From NCBI GenBank assembly GCA_050943535.1, contig JBMNPJ010000001.1:186001-250000 (forward strand): a stretch of 64,000 nucleotides of DNA. Reading direction: 5' to 3'. The number at the start of each line of letters is the position of its first letter. The stretch's first letter is position 1. A program made the translations under genes and the position numbers. The DNA comes from Massiliimalia sp050943535. Its GTDB lineage: Bacteria > Bacillota > Clostridia > Oscillospirales > Ruminococcaceae. The notes under the pieces are model-generated. The model had not been told where the DNA came from. It made no database searches and saw only the letters and a list, made by a program, of their open reading frames with translations. Positions 7,260 through 16,397 of this stretch are shown in pieces.

Positions 7260-8990
7260 ATGAAAAAGGCAAAGAAAATAACAGCAGTATTGCTGGCATT
7301 GATGCTGGCGGCATCTGCGGGAACCAGTGTTGTTTGGGCAGCTTCCAGTGAAACTTCTGGGACAGGAACACAGGCAGTTCAGATATCAGAAACCGTGTAT
7401 GATTTGTCTCAGGGTAAAGTGACCATTACTCACGGGGGAAATTATCGGATCACAGGACAAGGAACACAAGGAATTGTGGTCAACACCTCTGAACCGATCG
7501 TTCTGACTTTGGAAAATGTCTCCGTAGAGAGTAAAGATGCCGCTTTGACGTTGGATGGAGCTGGCAAGGTGACTCTCAATTTGTTGGGAAAAAACCAGCT
7601 GAAATCTTCTGATGGAGATGGAATTTGGGTCAAAGACAGTAATTTGATCATTCAGGAGGATGGGGAACTAAAAGTATCAGGGAAAGAACGGGGTATTTAT
7701 GTACCAAAAGGTTCCACTGTGGAATGTTTGGACGGAACACTGTACATTGAAGCTTCTTCTGATTCCGGTTCCAGCTTGGTTGTAGAAGGTGTATGGAACT
7801 ATGGATCAAATATAGGATATCCTGAACCTGGAACAGGAAACGCCGTTGTTTATCTTTCTAAACGAAATGAAAAATTGAGCAGTGGTTCCATAGGGTATGC
7901 TCATGGAATCGTATTTGAAGAATCCCAAGGACAGGTTTGGGGTAGACCGCACGTAGAAGCCGGTGAAACTTTGGCAATTCCTCAGGGAAAACAGTTGGAA
8001 TTCATAAAAGGTGTTTTGACCGTTGATGTAGGTGGTAAACTTTTATATGGCGGTGATTACGGAAAGGTCACTGATCCTCAGAGAATTATTGATCAAAACC
8101 AGTCACTTCGCTGGGAAAAAGATGCGACTGGATGGCGCTATTTGAAAGAGGATGGAACCTATGCCACTGCCAGTCGTGAGTTTATTAGCGGTAAGTGGTA
8201 TTATTTTAGCGAAACAGGTTATATGGTTACTGGCTGGAAAGAAATAGACGGTAAATGTTATTATATGGATCACAGCGGAGCGATGTTGTGTAGATGGAAC
8301 AAACTGGGAGACGACTGGTACTATTTCAACCAGGATGGAAGCATGTATACAGGATGGCAATATGCGGCTCCTGGCTCTAATATTTGGTACTACCTGGGAG
8401 AAGACGGCAAAATGAAAACCGGTTTTGCTAAGATTGACGGAAAAACCTACTTGTTTGACAGTAACGGCAGAATGCAGTATCGGTGGCATTATACTGGCGG
8501 TTCTTGGTATTTCTTTGGCTCTAACGGTGTAATGGTTACAGGCTGGCAGAAAATTGATGGGAATTGGTATTGCTTCGATTCCTTTGGAAGAATGTATGCA
8601 GGAGAAAAAGCGCCAGGAGGCTATACCATGGAAGAAGATGGCGCTTGGAATGGAACGCTGACTGCAGGTCAGGCTGTTGATGTGCTGGAAAACAGCATTT
8701 CTTACCAGAATGGAGATATTGTGTTTACAGTTCCTCAGGGATATGCAGATTCTAAGCAATGGAATATCCAGATTTATGGCAGAACCGCAGCAGGAAACGG
8801 CGGAATGAGTGTTCATTTCCTGGAAGAAGAAAATGAATCCCGCAGCTGGCAGCCAGGAAAACAGTATACCCTGGATCTGGAAGACGGACAGTATCAGGAA
8901 CTGACCTTGGAAGTTCAGATTGACAGTGCCCCTTGGTATCACAGCACTGTGAATCTGCTGGATCGGATTCCAAAAGCTGGAGAACATTGA
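7260..8990 (+). CDS. Secreted cell-wall-binding protein with choline-binding-type repeats
   Basis: A 576-residue exported protein. Residues 1-27 are a signal peptide (KK, hydrophobic core, cleavage near VVWAAS). Residues about 45-280 are rich in short beta-strand-like segments (VTLNLLGKNQ, GIVVNTSEPI) that look like a beta-solenoid. Residues about 283-460 hold tandem 20-residue aromatic/Gly repeats of the type GKWYYFSETGYMVTGW, which bind choline or wall glycans in Gram-positives. A non-repeat domain of about 115 residues ends the protein. There is no LPXTG, so attachment would be through the repeats. The start has GAGAGGG upstream. It is monocistronic in appearance and related in design to the protein at 20206-22245. 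Confidence 0.82.
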   Translation: MKKAKKITAVLLALMLAASAGTSVVWAASSETSGTGTQAVQISETVYDLSQGKVTITHGGNYRITGQGTQGIVVNTSEPIVLTLENVSVESKDAALTLDGAGKVTLNLLGKNQLKSSDGDGIWVKDSNLIIQEDGELKVSGKERGIYVPKGSTVECLDGTLYIEASSDSGSSLVVEGVWNYGSNIGYPEPGTGNAVVYLSKRNEKLSSGSIGYAHGIVFEESQGQVWGRPHVEAGETLAIPQGKQLEFIKGVLTVDVGGKLLYGGDYGKVTDPQRIIDQNQSLRWEKDATGWRYLKEDGTYATASREFISGKWYYFSETGYMVTGWKEIDGKCYYMDHSGAMLCRWNKLGDDWYYFNQDGSMYTGWQYAAPGSNIWYYLGEDGKMKTGFAKIDGKTYLFDSNGRMQYRWHYTGGSWYFFGSNGVMVTGWQKIDGNWYCFDSFGRMYAGEKAPGGYTMEEDGAWNGTLTAGQAVDVLENSISYQNGDIVFTVPQGYADSKQWNIQIYGRTAAGNGGMSVHFLEEENESRSWQPGKQYTLDLEDGQYQELTLEVQIDSAPWYHSTVNLLDRIPKAGEH

Positions 8991-9003
8991 GCGGAATTTT
9001 CCC

Positions 9004-9032
9004 TTGACAAACATTTTTCCCTGTGCTATAGT
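9004..9032 (+). promoter_or_regulatory. Promoter of the tyrS T-box transcript
   Basis: TTGACA at 9004-9009, a 17-base spacer and TATAGT at 9027-9032: a near-consensus sigma-A promoter placed just upstream of the T-box leader. Confidence 0.85.
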
Positions 9033-9069
9033 TAATGCATATCACAAAAGCTGTGAATATCATAAAAGC

Positions 9070-9327
9070 TATGATAAGAATAAGTAGGTTTTCTTTTGAC
9101 TTTCAGAGAGTGTCTGGGTGGTGCGAAGACATAGGATGGGAAAGCTGAATACCTCTTTGAGCTGTGCCCTGAACAGGAATGACTTAGTAGGGAATCCGGG
9201 TTCGCCCGTTATCGCGACAGGAAAGGCATGTCTGTGCCTTTGAGAGTGGCCGCAGTTTGGTGCGGCAACAGAGGTGGTACCGCGATGATTCGTCCTCTAT
9301 CTGCTACGGCAGATAGAGGACTTTTTT
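9070..9327 (+). promoter_or_regulatory. Tyrosine T-box riboswitch leader of tyrS
   Basis: A classical T-box leader that senses uncharged tRNA-Tyr and lets transcription continue. Stem I includes the AGAGAG element and a GGTGCGAAG stretch; the specifier loop reads GAATACCTC, so the specifier codon is TAC (9150-9152), tyrosine. The conserved T-box AGAGGTGGTACCGCG is at about 9270-9284 and forms the antiterminator. It is followed by the terminator at 9292-9327. The downstream gene is tyrS, which agrees with the specifier. Confidence 0.95.
9292..9327 (+). terminator. Regulated terminator of the T-box
   Basis: A 13-bp stem (GTCCTCTATCTGC with its exact complement) and a four-base loop, followed by six T. 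Its 5' arm competes with the T-box antiterminator. Confidence 0.93.
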
Positions 9328-9414
9328 ATGGAAAAATAAATGCTGTACGCTGAAAGACATAAAACCCTCGCCGCAGACAGCCGCAATTTTAGAAAATAAA
9401 AAGGAGAAAAAACC

Positions 9415-10644
9415 ATGACTGTATTTGAAGAACTCAAACGCCGGGGATTGATTGCTCAGGCAACCCATGAAGATGAAATTGAAAAGCTGTTGAACAATGA
9501 AAAGGTGACCTTTTACATCGGATTTGACGCTACTGCAGACAGCCTGCATGTAGGCCACTTCCTCCAGCTGGTAGTTATGTCTCATCTGCAGAAAGCAGGA
9601 CATCGTCCTATCGCTTTGCTGGGAACTGGTACAACCATGATCGGTGACCCTACCGGAAAAACTGACATGAGAAAAATGCTGACTGTAGAGGACATCAATC
9701 ACAATGCGGAATGCTTTAAACGCCAGATGTCCCGGTTTATTAATTTTGACAATGAAAATGCATTGATGCTCCGTAACGGGGACTGGATCCTGGGACTGAA
9801 TTATATGGAATTTCTGCGGGATATCGGAGTTCATTTCTCTGTTAACCGCATGCTGACTGCTGAATGCTTTAAAAGCCGTCTGGAACGAGGCCTGAGCTTT
9901 TTGGAATTCAACTACATGCTGCTGCAGAGCTATGACTTTTTATACCTGCATGATCACTACGGCTGTAAATTGGAACTGGGCGGTGACGACCAGTGGTCCA
10001 ACATTTTGGGCGGTGTTGATCTGGTACGGAGAAAAGACGGCGACGATGTATATGGTATGACCTTTACCCTGTTGACCACAAAAGAAGGGAAAAAGATGGG
10101 GAAAACCGAAAAAGGCGCCCTGTGGCTGGATGCAGAAAAAACCAGTCCGTACGAATTCTTCCAGTACTGGAGAAATGTGGACGATGCTGATGTAATCCGT
10201 TGTCTGAAACTGATTACCTTTGTACCGATCGAAGAAATTGAAGAAATGGAACGCACCATGACCGGCAGCCAGCTCAACCAGGCAAAAGAACTGCTGGCAT
10301 TTGAAGTAACCAAAATGGTTCATGGAGAAGAAGAAGCGAAAAAAGCACTGGATGCTTCTAAAGCTTTGTTTGGTCAGGGTGCTCACAGCAGTGATATGCC
10401 TACAACCCAAATCACAGAAGCTGACTTTACTGACGGTAAGCTGGGTGTTTTGGATCTGTTGTGCAAAACCAAACTGTGCCCTTCCAAAGGGGAAGCAAGA
10501 CGTCTGGTACAGCAGGGCGGCGTTGCAATTAATGACCAGAAAGTAACCGACGCTACGATGCAGCTGACAAGTGAAAACTTTGCAGAGGGCTTCATCATTG
10601 TGAAAAAAGGGAAAAAGGTATTCCATAAAGTAGAATTGAAATAA
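9415..10644 (+). CDS. tyrS: Tyrosyl-tRNA synthetase
   Basis: Charges tRNA-Tyr in the cytoplasm. The 409-residue class I synthetase has the HIGH-type motif HVGH at 45-48, the substrate-binding DDQWSN region near 192, the KMSKS-type loop KMGKT near 228, and a C-terminal S4 RNA-binding domain from about 345 (LLCKTKLCPSKGEARRLV). A GGAGAA ribosome site precedes the ATG. It is controlled by the tyrosine T-box upstream and followed by a terminator, so it is a single-gene transcript. Confidence 0.98.
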   Translation: MTVFEELKRRGLIAQATHEDEIEKLLNNEKVTFYIGFDATADSLHVGHFLQLVVMSHLQKAGHRPIALLGTGTTMIGDPTGKTDMRKMLTVEDINHNAECFKRQMSRFINFDNENALMLRNGDWILGLNYMEFLRDIGVHFSVNRMLTAECFKSRLERGLSFLEFNYMLLQSYDFLYLHDHYGCKLELGGDDQWSNILGGVDLVRRKDGDDVYGMTFTLLTTKEGKKMGKTEKGALWLDAEKTSPYEFFQYWRNVDDADVIRCLKLITFVPIEEIEEMERTMTGSQLNQAKELLAFEVTKMVHGEEEAKKALDASKALFGQGAHSSDMPTTQITEADFTDGKLGVLDLLCKTKLCPSKGEARRLVQQGGVAINDQKVTDATMQLTSENFAEGFIIVKKGKKVFHKVELK

Positions 10645-10683
10645 TGTGACATCACGGTGTGTCTGTTAGGTTCATAATAAACG

Positions 10684-10718
10684 AAAAGGACCGTTTGCTG
10701 TAAAGCAAGCGGTCCTTT
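10684..10718 (+). terminator. Bidirectional terminator between tyrS and the YcxB-like gene
   Basis: AAAGGACCGTTTGCT pairs with AGCAAGCGGTCCTTT (one wobble) around GTAA, flanked by A-rich and T-rich sides; it can serve both converging genes. Confidence 0.85.
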
Positions 10719-10731
10719 GAAATTTTAATAT

Positions 10732-11229
10732 TTATTTTACTCGACGGCGGTTGTGCGGCAGTGTGTTGACAACCAGATTCCGAAGTTCCTGACATTGTTC
10801 GTCGGTCATATCCCGTTTTGGGACAGATAAAATTTTAGAACTGGTGTAAATCAGGAAATAATTAGGGGTTTCATAAAACCCGGTGATGCTGCTCCAGTCG
10901 TAATCGGAAGTGTTGTCTTCTCTCACACAGTGAATACCAGATTCGCTGATATCAATGGTTTGTTTTCGGGAAGACTGCATCCGCTTTGCAATGGTTTTTC
11001 GGGTACGAAGCTCAATTAACCCAAGTAAAATAAAAGGATAGATTAAAAAGATAATGGAAAAGGGAACCGTCATGAAAACTTCATGAAAAATTAACCCTAA
11101 GACGCCAATAATAAATACAACGCCCATTAAAATTAGGGTAGAATATTTTCGTACAAAGGCGTTAAAATAAGATACTTTTCTGTAGTCAGATTCATTCATC
11201 GTTGAATGAACTGAAATTTTTGTCTGCAT
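10732..11229 (-). CDS. YcxB-like two-helix membrane protein
   Basis: A 165-residue protein with two adjacent transmembrane helices at about 28-70 followed by a soluble C-terminal domain, the layout of YcxB-domain proteins. The tail has the pattern IDISESGIHC...YDWSSITGFYET...FLIYTSSKILSVPKRDM, characteristic of that family, a PH-like fold of unknown function. The ATG at 11229 is chosen because GGAGG lies eight bases upstream; an ATG five codons earlier overlaps the GGAGG itself. It converges on tyrS. Confidence 0.78.
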   Translation of the reverse strand: MQTKISVHSTMNESDYRKVSYFNAFVRKYSTLILMGVVFIIGVLGLIFHEVFMTVPFSIIFLIYPFILLGLIELRTRKTIAKRMQSSRKQTIDISESGIHCVREDNTSDYDWSSITGFYETPNYFLIYTSSKILSVPKRDMTDEQCQELRNLVVNTLPHNRRRVK

Positions 11230-11448
11230 GATAAAAACCTCCAAAATGGTTTCTTGTTAAAAAACTGGTTTTATTTTTTGAGAATAAAAAATTTCAAACC
11301 ATCTTCTTTTTATTTGTTCTCTTTCCATTATATCAGTAAAATGAAAGTTTGCAACAAAATTAGGCGGATTTTTTCCTGTAAAAAACCTACAAAAGGAACG
11401 TTTTTAATTTGTTAAAATTTATTTTACAAAAATATAGGGAAACAACAC

Positions 11449-11477
11449 TTGACAGAATCCTTTGCTGGTGGTAAATT
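11449..11477 (+). promoter_or_regulatory. Promoter of the hrcA-grpE-dnaK-dnaJ operon
   Basis: TTGACA at 11449-11454, 17-base spacer, TAAATT at 11472-11477. The start of transcription falls at or inside the CIRCE operator immediately downstream. Confidence 0.85.
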
Positions 11478-11481
11478 ATAT

Positions 11482-11508
11482 TTAGCACTCAGGAGTATAG
11501 AGTGCTAA
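11482..11508 (+). promoter_or_regulatory. CIRCE operator (HrcA binding site)
   Basis: TTAGCACTC (11482-11490), nine-base spacer, GAGTGCTAA (11500-11508): the exact CIRCE consensus. It is the site at which HrcA represses class I heat-shock operons. Confidence 0.98.
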
Positions 11509-11535
11509 ACCATAAGAATAAAAATGACAGAGTGC

Positions 11536-11558
11536 TTTCTGCAAATGATTTGCAGAAA
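11536..11558 (+). other. Perfect hairpin in the hrcA leader
   Basis: TTTCTGCAAAT and ATTTGCAGAAA flank a single G, an 11-bp perfect inverted repeat that ends three bases before the Shine-Dalgarno GGGTGAGGTG used by the TTG start. There is no T-run, so it is not a terminator; it may stabilise the mRNA or tune initiation. Confidence 0.55.
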
Positions 11559-11577
11559 AACGGGTGAGGTGAATCGA

Positions 11578-12624
11578 TTGAGATTGGATGAACGAAAGCT
11601 TTTGGTGCTTTCTGCTGTGGTGGATGAATATATTCGTACAGGGGAACCGGTTGGTTCAAAAACCATCATTGCCAATTCCAACATCAACGTTTCCTCTGCT
11701 ACCATCCGTAACGACATGGCTGCGCTGGAAAAGATGGGATTTTTGGAACAGCCCCATACGTCAGCAGGAAGAATTCCTACCTATTTAGGTTACCGGCTTT
11801 ATATTGACCGGCTGATGCATCCCCAGGCACTGACATCTCAGCAAAAACGTGAGATTGACCATATGTTGGCTCAGGGAGGCGATACCGTAGAATCGGTGCT
11901 GGAAAATGCGGTGGATGTCTTGTCAGACGTAACCCAGCTGGCGGTGGTAAACGCCAATAATATGCTTCACTTTTCAGTGATTACTAAAGTGGAAGTCATT
12001 CCTGCAGGGCGGAAAATGTATGCACTGCTGATGATTACTTCTACCGGTGCAGTGAAAAATAAGCTGTGTCACCTGGAATTTGAACTGTCGGATGAACAGA
12101 TTCAGTATTTCGCAGAGTTCATTAACCAGAATTTGCAGGGGATTAATGTAGAAGAATTGACACCGGCTATGCTCCAGAATTTGGCAGTAGCGCTGGGCAG
12201 TTATATGATTTCTCTTTCTCCTCTTTTGTATGCGGTATATGAACTGGGCAGTGAATTTGGGAAAAACAATGTTCATGTTAAGGGAGAACAAAAATTGTTG
12301 GAGCAGGCAGATTCCAACAGCATTGAAATTGTCCGTTTTCTGAATAAAAAGCAGGAACTTTCCATGCTGCTTTCTAATGCGCTCAGCGGGATTGAAGTTT
12401 TGTTTGGAAAGGAAAACGATGGGTTTACCGTAACCAATTCTTCCATGATTTTGACGCCTTATCAATATGATGGAAAACAGGGAGGTTCCCTGGGGGTAAT
12501 TGGTCCGTTAAGGCTGGACTACGCAAAGGTGATACCGTATATGCAGTATTTTTCTGAAAGCGTAACAAAGCTTTTGGCGGAGGTGACCGGAGAACATGAA
12601 ACAGACAAAAAAGAAGAAAGGTAA
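11578..12624 (+). CDS. hrcA: Heat-inducible transcription repressor HrcA
   Basis: Represses class I heat-shock genes by binding CIRCE; its folding depends on the chaperonin. The product is 348 residues. The N-terminal winged helix reads LDERKLLVLSAVVDEYIRTGEPVGSK, then SSATIRNDMAALEKMGFLEQPHTSAGRIPT, the family signature. The frame is open to an ATG at 11524, but that codon lacks a ribosome site and the extra residues do not fit the family. The TTG at 11578 has GGGTGAGGTG upstream and gives the usual N-terminus. It overlaps grpE by 29 bases. Confidence 0.95.
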   Translation: MRLDERKLLVLSAVVDEYIRTGEPVGSKTIIANSNINVSSATIRNDMAALEKMGFLEQPHTSAGRIPTYLGYRLYIDRLMHPQALTSQQKREIDHMLAQGGDTVESVLENAVDVLSDVTQLAVVNANNMLHFSVITKVEVIPAGRKMYALLMITSTGAVKNKLCHLEFELSDEQIQYFAEFINQNLQGINVEELTPAMLQNLAVALGSYMISLSPLLYAVYELGSEFGKNNVHVKGEQKLLEQADSNSIEIVRFLNKKQELSMLLSNALSGIEVLFGKENDGFTVTNSSMILTPYQYDGKQGGSLGVIGPLRLDYAKVIPYMQYFSESVTKLLAEVTGEHETDKKEER

Positions 12625-13168
12625 GTGGTTTCAGAAAATGGCTGATACAGAAAAAAACACGCAGAATCCGGAAGTTTCCGAAGAAACTGCCGAAACTGTG
12701 GCTCAGGAAGAAAGCTGTGCAAATGCTCAGCAGCTGAAAGAATTAGAAGCGGAAAACAAAGAATTAAAGGATAAAGTTCTGCGCCAGATGGCGGAATTCG
12801 ACAACTTTAAAAAGCGCACCGCTCGGGAAAAAGACGATATCTATAACATTGCTAAAATGGATTGCGTAGAAACCGTTTTGGGTGTGATTGATAATTTTGA
12901 ACGGGCTTTGCAGACCGAATGTTCAGATGAAAACTTTAAAAAAGGCGTTGAAATGATTTTTGGTCAGTTTACCGGGGCACTTCAGAAATTGGGTGTCGAA
13001 GAAATTGAAGCACTGGGCAAAACCTTTGATCCGAACCTGCACAATGCAGTCAATCAGGTTCAGGATGACCAGTATGGCGAAAACGAAGTTTGCCAGGTAT
13101 TCCAGAAAGGTTACAAACTGGGAGATAAGGTAATTCGTCATGCAATGGTAGTTGTTGCAAATCCGTAA
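12596..13168 (+). CDS. grpE: Nucleotide exchange factor GrpE
   Basis: Releases ADP from DnaK. The 190-residue product has a charged, probably disordered N-terminus, a long helix with the coiled-coil-forming LKELEAENKELKDKVLRQMA at about 44-63, and the C-terminal beta domain with the conserved FDPNLHNAV and GYKLGDKVIRHAMVVVA. Start ATG 12596 has GGAG eight bases upstream inside hrcA; an ATG at 12638 is an alternative. It is the second gene of the operon. Confidence 0.95.
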   Translation: MKQTKKKKGKWFQKMADTEKNTQNPEVSEETAETVAQEESCANAQQLKELEAENKELKDKVLRQMAEFDNFKKRTAREKDDIYNIAKMDCVETVLGVIDNFERALQTECSDENFKKGVEMIFGQFTGALQKLGVEEIEALGKTFDPNLHNAVNQVQDDQYGENEVCQVFQKGYKLGDKVIRHAMVVVANP

Positions 13169-13171
13169 TAA

Positions 13172-13189
13172 AAACAGAATATTCTGTTT
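13172..13189 (+). other. Palindrome between grpE and dnaK
   Basis: AAACAGAATATTCTGTTT is an 18-base perfect palindrome four bases after the grpE stop. A TATAAT at 13202-13207 follows, without a good -35. It may be an mRNA processing/stability hairpin or an operator for an internal promoter; nothing decides between them. Confidence 0.4.
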
Positions 13190-13290
13190 ATAACAATCAA
13201 TTATAATATGCCAGAAAACACAGATTGTGTTTCCAAATAGAAATTTATAAGAAATTGCCGAAAGGCATTCCTTTAGGAGGAAAATAGACT

Positions 13291-15156
13291 ATGGGAAAAA
13301 TTATTGGTATTGACTTAGGTACAACAAACTCTTGTGTTGCTGTTATGGAAGGCGGCGAACCAGTTGTTATCGCCAACACAGAAGGTGCAAGAACAACTCC
13401 TTCTGTTGTAGCTTTTTCTAAAACCGGCGAAAGAATGGTAGGTCAGGTTGCAAAAAGACAGGCAGTAACCAACCATGACAGAACCATTTCTTCTATCAAA
13501 CGTCATATGGGTTCTGATTATAAAGTAACCATTGATGATAAAAAATTCTCTCCACAGGAAATTTCTGCTATGATCCTGCAGAAACTGAAAGCAGACGCAG
13601 AAAGCTATCTGGGTGAAACTGTAACTGAAGCAGTTATTACTGTACCAGCATACTTCACCGACTCTCAGAGACAGGCAACCAAAGACGCTGGTAAAATTGC
13701 AGGTTTGGATGTAAAACGTATTATCAACGAACCAACTGCAGCTGCTCTGGCTTATGGCGTAGATAAAGAACAGGAACAGAAAATTATGGTATACGACCTG
13801 GGCGGCGGTACCTTCGATGTATCTATTATCGAAATGGGTGACGGTGTACAGGAAGTGTTGGCAACCGCAGGGAATAACCGTTTGGGCGGTGACGACTTTG
13901 ACCAGAGAATCATTGACTGGCTGGTTGCAGAATTCAAACGTGACAACGGCATTGACCTGTCCAACGACAGTATGGCAATGCAGAGATTGAAAGAAGCTGC
14001 TGAAAAAGCAAAAATCGAACTTTCCAGCATGCCGACTACTCAGATTAACCTGCCATTTATTACTGCAGATGCTACTGGTCCAAAACATATGGATACTACT
14101 TTGTCTCGTGCAAAATTCAATGAATTGACTGCAGACTTGGTAGAAGCTACTATGGGTCCAGTTCGTCAGGCATTGAGCGATTCTGGTTTGTCCACCAGCG
14201 ATTTGGATAAAGTTCTGATGGTAGGTGGTTCCAGCCGTATTCCTGCTGTACAGGATGCAGTAAAAAATATCATCGGCAAAGAACCATTTAAAGGAATTAA
14301 CCCAGATGAATGTGTTGCAATCGGTGCAGCAATCCAAGGCGGTGTATTGGGCGGCGAAGTAAAAGGCCTCTTGCTGTTGGATGTTACTCCTCTGTCTTTG
14401 GGTATTGAAACCCTGGGCGGCGTATGCACCAAGATGATCGAAAGAAATACCACAATCCCAACCAAAAAATCTCAGGTATATACCACTGCTGCTGACAACC
14501 AGACTTCTGTAGAAATTCATATTTTGCAGGGTGAACGTGAATTTGCAAAAGACAATAAAACACTGGGTATGTTCCATCTGGACGGCATTGCTCCAGCTCC
14601 TCGTGGTGTACCGCAGATCGAAGTAACTTTTGATATTGACGCAAACGGTATTGTTCATGTATCTGCAAAAGATATGGGTACTGGTAAAGAACAGCATATT
14701 ACCATTACTTCTTCTACCAACATGTCTAAAGAAGATATCGATAAGGCTGTAAAAGAAGCAGAAGCTTATGCTGCTGAAGATAAAAAACGGAAAGAAGAAA
14801 TCGATATCCGCAATAATGCTGACCAGATGATCTTCCAGTGTGAAAAAACATTGAAAGATGCTGGCGACAAGATTACCGATGCTGATAAAGCACCTGTAGA
14901 AGCAAAAGTGAACGAACTGAGAGAAGCTCTCAAAGGTACTGATCTGGAAGCAATCAAAAAGAAACAGGAAGAACTGCAGCAGTCTATGTACGCTGTCAGC
15001 GAAAAACTGTATCAGCAGGCTTCCGCAGCACAGCAGGCAGCAGGTGCTAATCCTGGTGCAGACATGGGTGCTCAGGCAAATGCTCAGGGCAGCCAGGGCG
15101 GCGACTATGTAGACGCTGACTTTACAGAAGTTCACGACGACGATAAAAATAAATAA
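13291..15156 (+). CDS. dnaK: Molecular chaperone DnaK (Hsp70)
   Basis: ATP-driven folding chaperone working with DnaJ and GrpE. The 621-residue product starts MGKIIGIDLGTTNSCVAV, has the nucleotide-binding DLGGGTFDVS near 170 and VGGSSRIPAVQ near 310, the interdomain linker LLLLDVTPLSLGIETLGG near 364, and the substrate domain with the helical lid. The C-terminus is Gln/Ala/Gly-rich and ends with acidic residues near GDYVDADFTEV. An AGGAGG lies ahead of the ATG. Codon choice in this gene looks biased, as expected for high expression. Third gene of the CIRCE operon. Confidence 0.99.
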   Translation: MGKIIGIDLGTTNSCVAVMEGGEPVVIANTEGARTTPSVVAFSKTGERMVGQVAKRQAVTNHDRTISSIKRHMGSDYKVTIDDKKFSPQEISAMILQKLKADAESYLGETVTEAVITVPAYFTDSQRQATKDAGKIAGLDVKRIINEPTAAALAYGVDKEQEQKIMVYDLGGGTFDVSIIEMGDGVQEVLATAGNNRLGGDDFDQRIIDWLVAEFKRDNGIDLSNDSMAMQRLKEAAEKAKIELSSMPTTQINLPFITADATGPKHMDTTLSRAKFNELTADLVEATMGPVRQALSDSGLSTSDLDKVLMVGGSSRIPAVQDAVKNIIGKEPFKGINPDECVAIGAAIQGGVLGGEVKGLLLLDVTPLSLGIETLGGVCTKMIERNTTIPTKKSQVYTTAADNQTSVEIHILQGEREFAKDNKTLGMFHLDGIAPAPRGVPQIEVTFDIDANGIVHVSAKDMGTGKEQHITITSSTNMSKEDIDKAVKEAEAYAAEDKKRKEEIDIRNNADQMIFQCEKTLKDAGDKITDADKAPVEAKVNELREALKGTDLEAIKKKQEELQQSMYAVSEKLYQQASAAQQAAGANPGADMGAQANAQGSQGGDYVDADFTEVHDDDKNK

Positions 15157-15167
15157 TTTTGAATGGA

Positions 15168-15198
15168 TTTGCAGTTGAGTCATGGACTCAACTGCAAA
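15168..15198 (+). other. 14-bp hairpin between dnaK and dnaJ
   Basis: TTTGCAGTTGAGTC and GACTCAACTGCAAA are perfect complements around ATG. No T-run follows (TTGTCGG), so it is more likely an mRNA stabiliser or partial attenuator that lowers dnaJ relative to dnaK than a full terminator. Confidence 0.7.
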
Positions 15199-15224
15199 TT
15201 GTCGGATAAAGGTGGTTAGGCAGT

Positions 15225-16397
15225 TTGGCGGAGGAAAAGAGAGATTATTACGAGGTCCTGGGAGTAAATCGGGGCGCCAGTGAAGATGAACTGAAAAAGG
15301 CATATCGTAAAATGGCGAAGAAATATCATCCGGACCTGAATCCGGGAGATAAAGAGGCAGAAAAGCACTTTAAAGAAGTAAATGAAGCTTATGAAGTGCT
15401 GTCTGATCCTCAGAAAAAATCCCGTTATGACCAGTTTGGACACGCGGGGGTAGACCCCAGTTATGGCGCCGGCGGAGCTGGCGGCGGTTTTGGCGGAGCC
15501 GGTGGATTCGGCGGCTTTGGCGATATTGGAGATATTTTCGACAGCTTTTTTGGCGGAGGATTTGGTTCTTCTGCCAGACAGGCAAATCCGAATGCACCTC
15601 GTCGGGGAAGCGATATTCATACCAGTATGACCATTGACTTCTTTGAGGCGTGCAAAGGTACCAAAAAAGAAGTTCGTTTGACCAGACAGGAAACATGTCC
15701 GGAATGTCACGGCAATGGCTGTGAAGCAGGACATAATCCGCAAACCTGTACCCAGTGTCATGGTACAGGACAGGAAACCGTATTGCAGCGTACTCCAATT
15801 GGTTCTATCCGAACCACCCGCACCTGTTCCAAGTGCGGCGGACGGGGTCAGATCATTGATCATCCCTGTAAAAAATGCGGTGGATCTGGAAAAGTGGGAG
15901 TTACTAAAACCATTGAAATCAATATTCCGGCAGGGATTGACGACGGTCAAACTTTGTCTGTAAGAGGACAGGGAAACTGCGGATCTAACGGAGGACCGTC
16001 TGGGGATCTGCATGTGACCATTTCTGTTCGTCCGGATGTATTGTTTAAACGGGATGGCTATGATATCTGGTGTGATATTCCGCTTACTTACTATCAGGCT
16101 GTGGTGGGATATGAGTTGACAGTTCCTACAATTGATGGTAAAGTAAAGTATAACGTTCCGGCAGGTACTCAGCCAGGTACTGTGTTTAAATTGCGGGGCA
16201 AAGGTGTACAGCAGCTCAATGGCCGTGGACGAGGCGACCAGTTTGTTACAGTAACTGTAGAAGTCCCTAAGAATTTAAACAAAGAACAGCAGCGTGCTTT
16301 GCAGGAATTTGAATCTACATTAAATGAAAAAAATTATGAAAAACGTAAAGGTTTTTTTGATAAACTAAAAGAAAGCTTTAGCCGTTTTGATAAATAA
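15225..16397 (+). CDS. dnaJ: Chaperone DnaJ (Hsp40)
   Basis: Co-chaperone that stimulates the DnaK ATPase. The 390-residue product has the J-domain with HPD in KKYHPDLNPGDK near 30, a Gly/Phe-rich linker (about 75-115), four CxxCxGxG zinc repeats (CPECHGNG, CTQCHGTG, CSKCGGRG, CKKCGGSG, about 160-225), and the C-terminal peptide-binding beta domains. The start is a TTG at 15225, giving LAEEKRDYYEVLGV, with an upstream GGTGG. Last clear gene of the heat-shock operon. Confidence 0.98.
   Translation: MAEEKRDYYEVLGVNRGASEDELKKAYRKMAKKYHPDLNPGDKEAEKHFKEVNEAYEVLSDPQKKSRYDQFGHAGVDPSYGAGGAGGGFGGAGGFGGFGDIGDIFDSFFGGGFGSSARQANPNAPRRGSDIHTSMTIDFFEACKGTKKEVRLTRQETCPECHGNGCEAGHNPQTCTQCHGTGQETVLQRTPIGSIRTTRTCSKCGGRGQIIDHPCKKCGGSGKVGVTKTIEINIPAGIDDGQTLSVRGQGNCGSNGGPSGDLHVTISVRPDVLFKRDGYDIWCDIPLTYYQAVVGYELTVPTIDGKVKYNVPAGTQPGTVFKLRGKGVQQLNGRGRGDQFVTVTVEVPKNLNKEQQRALQEFESTLNEKNYEKRKGFFDKLKESFSRFDK

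Noticed and set aside
13315..15303. Open frame of about 660 codons on the minus strand opposite dnaK
   Set aside because: Antisense shadow of dnaK caused by its biased codon use; composition is rich in Cys, Phe and His and there is no ribosome site.
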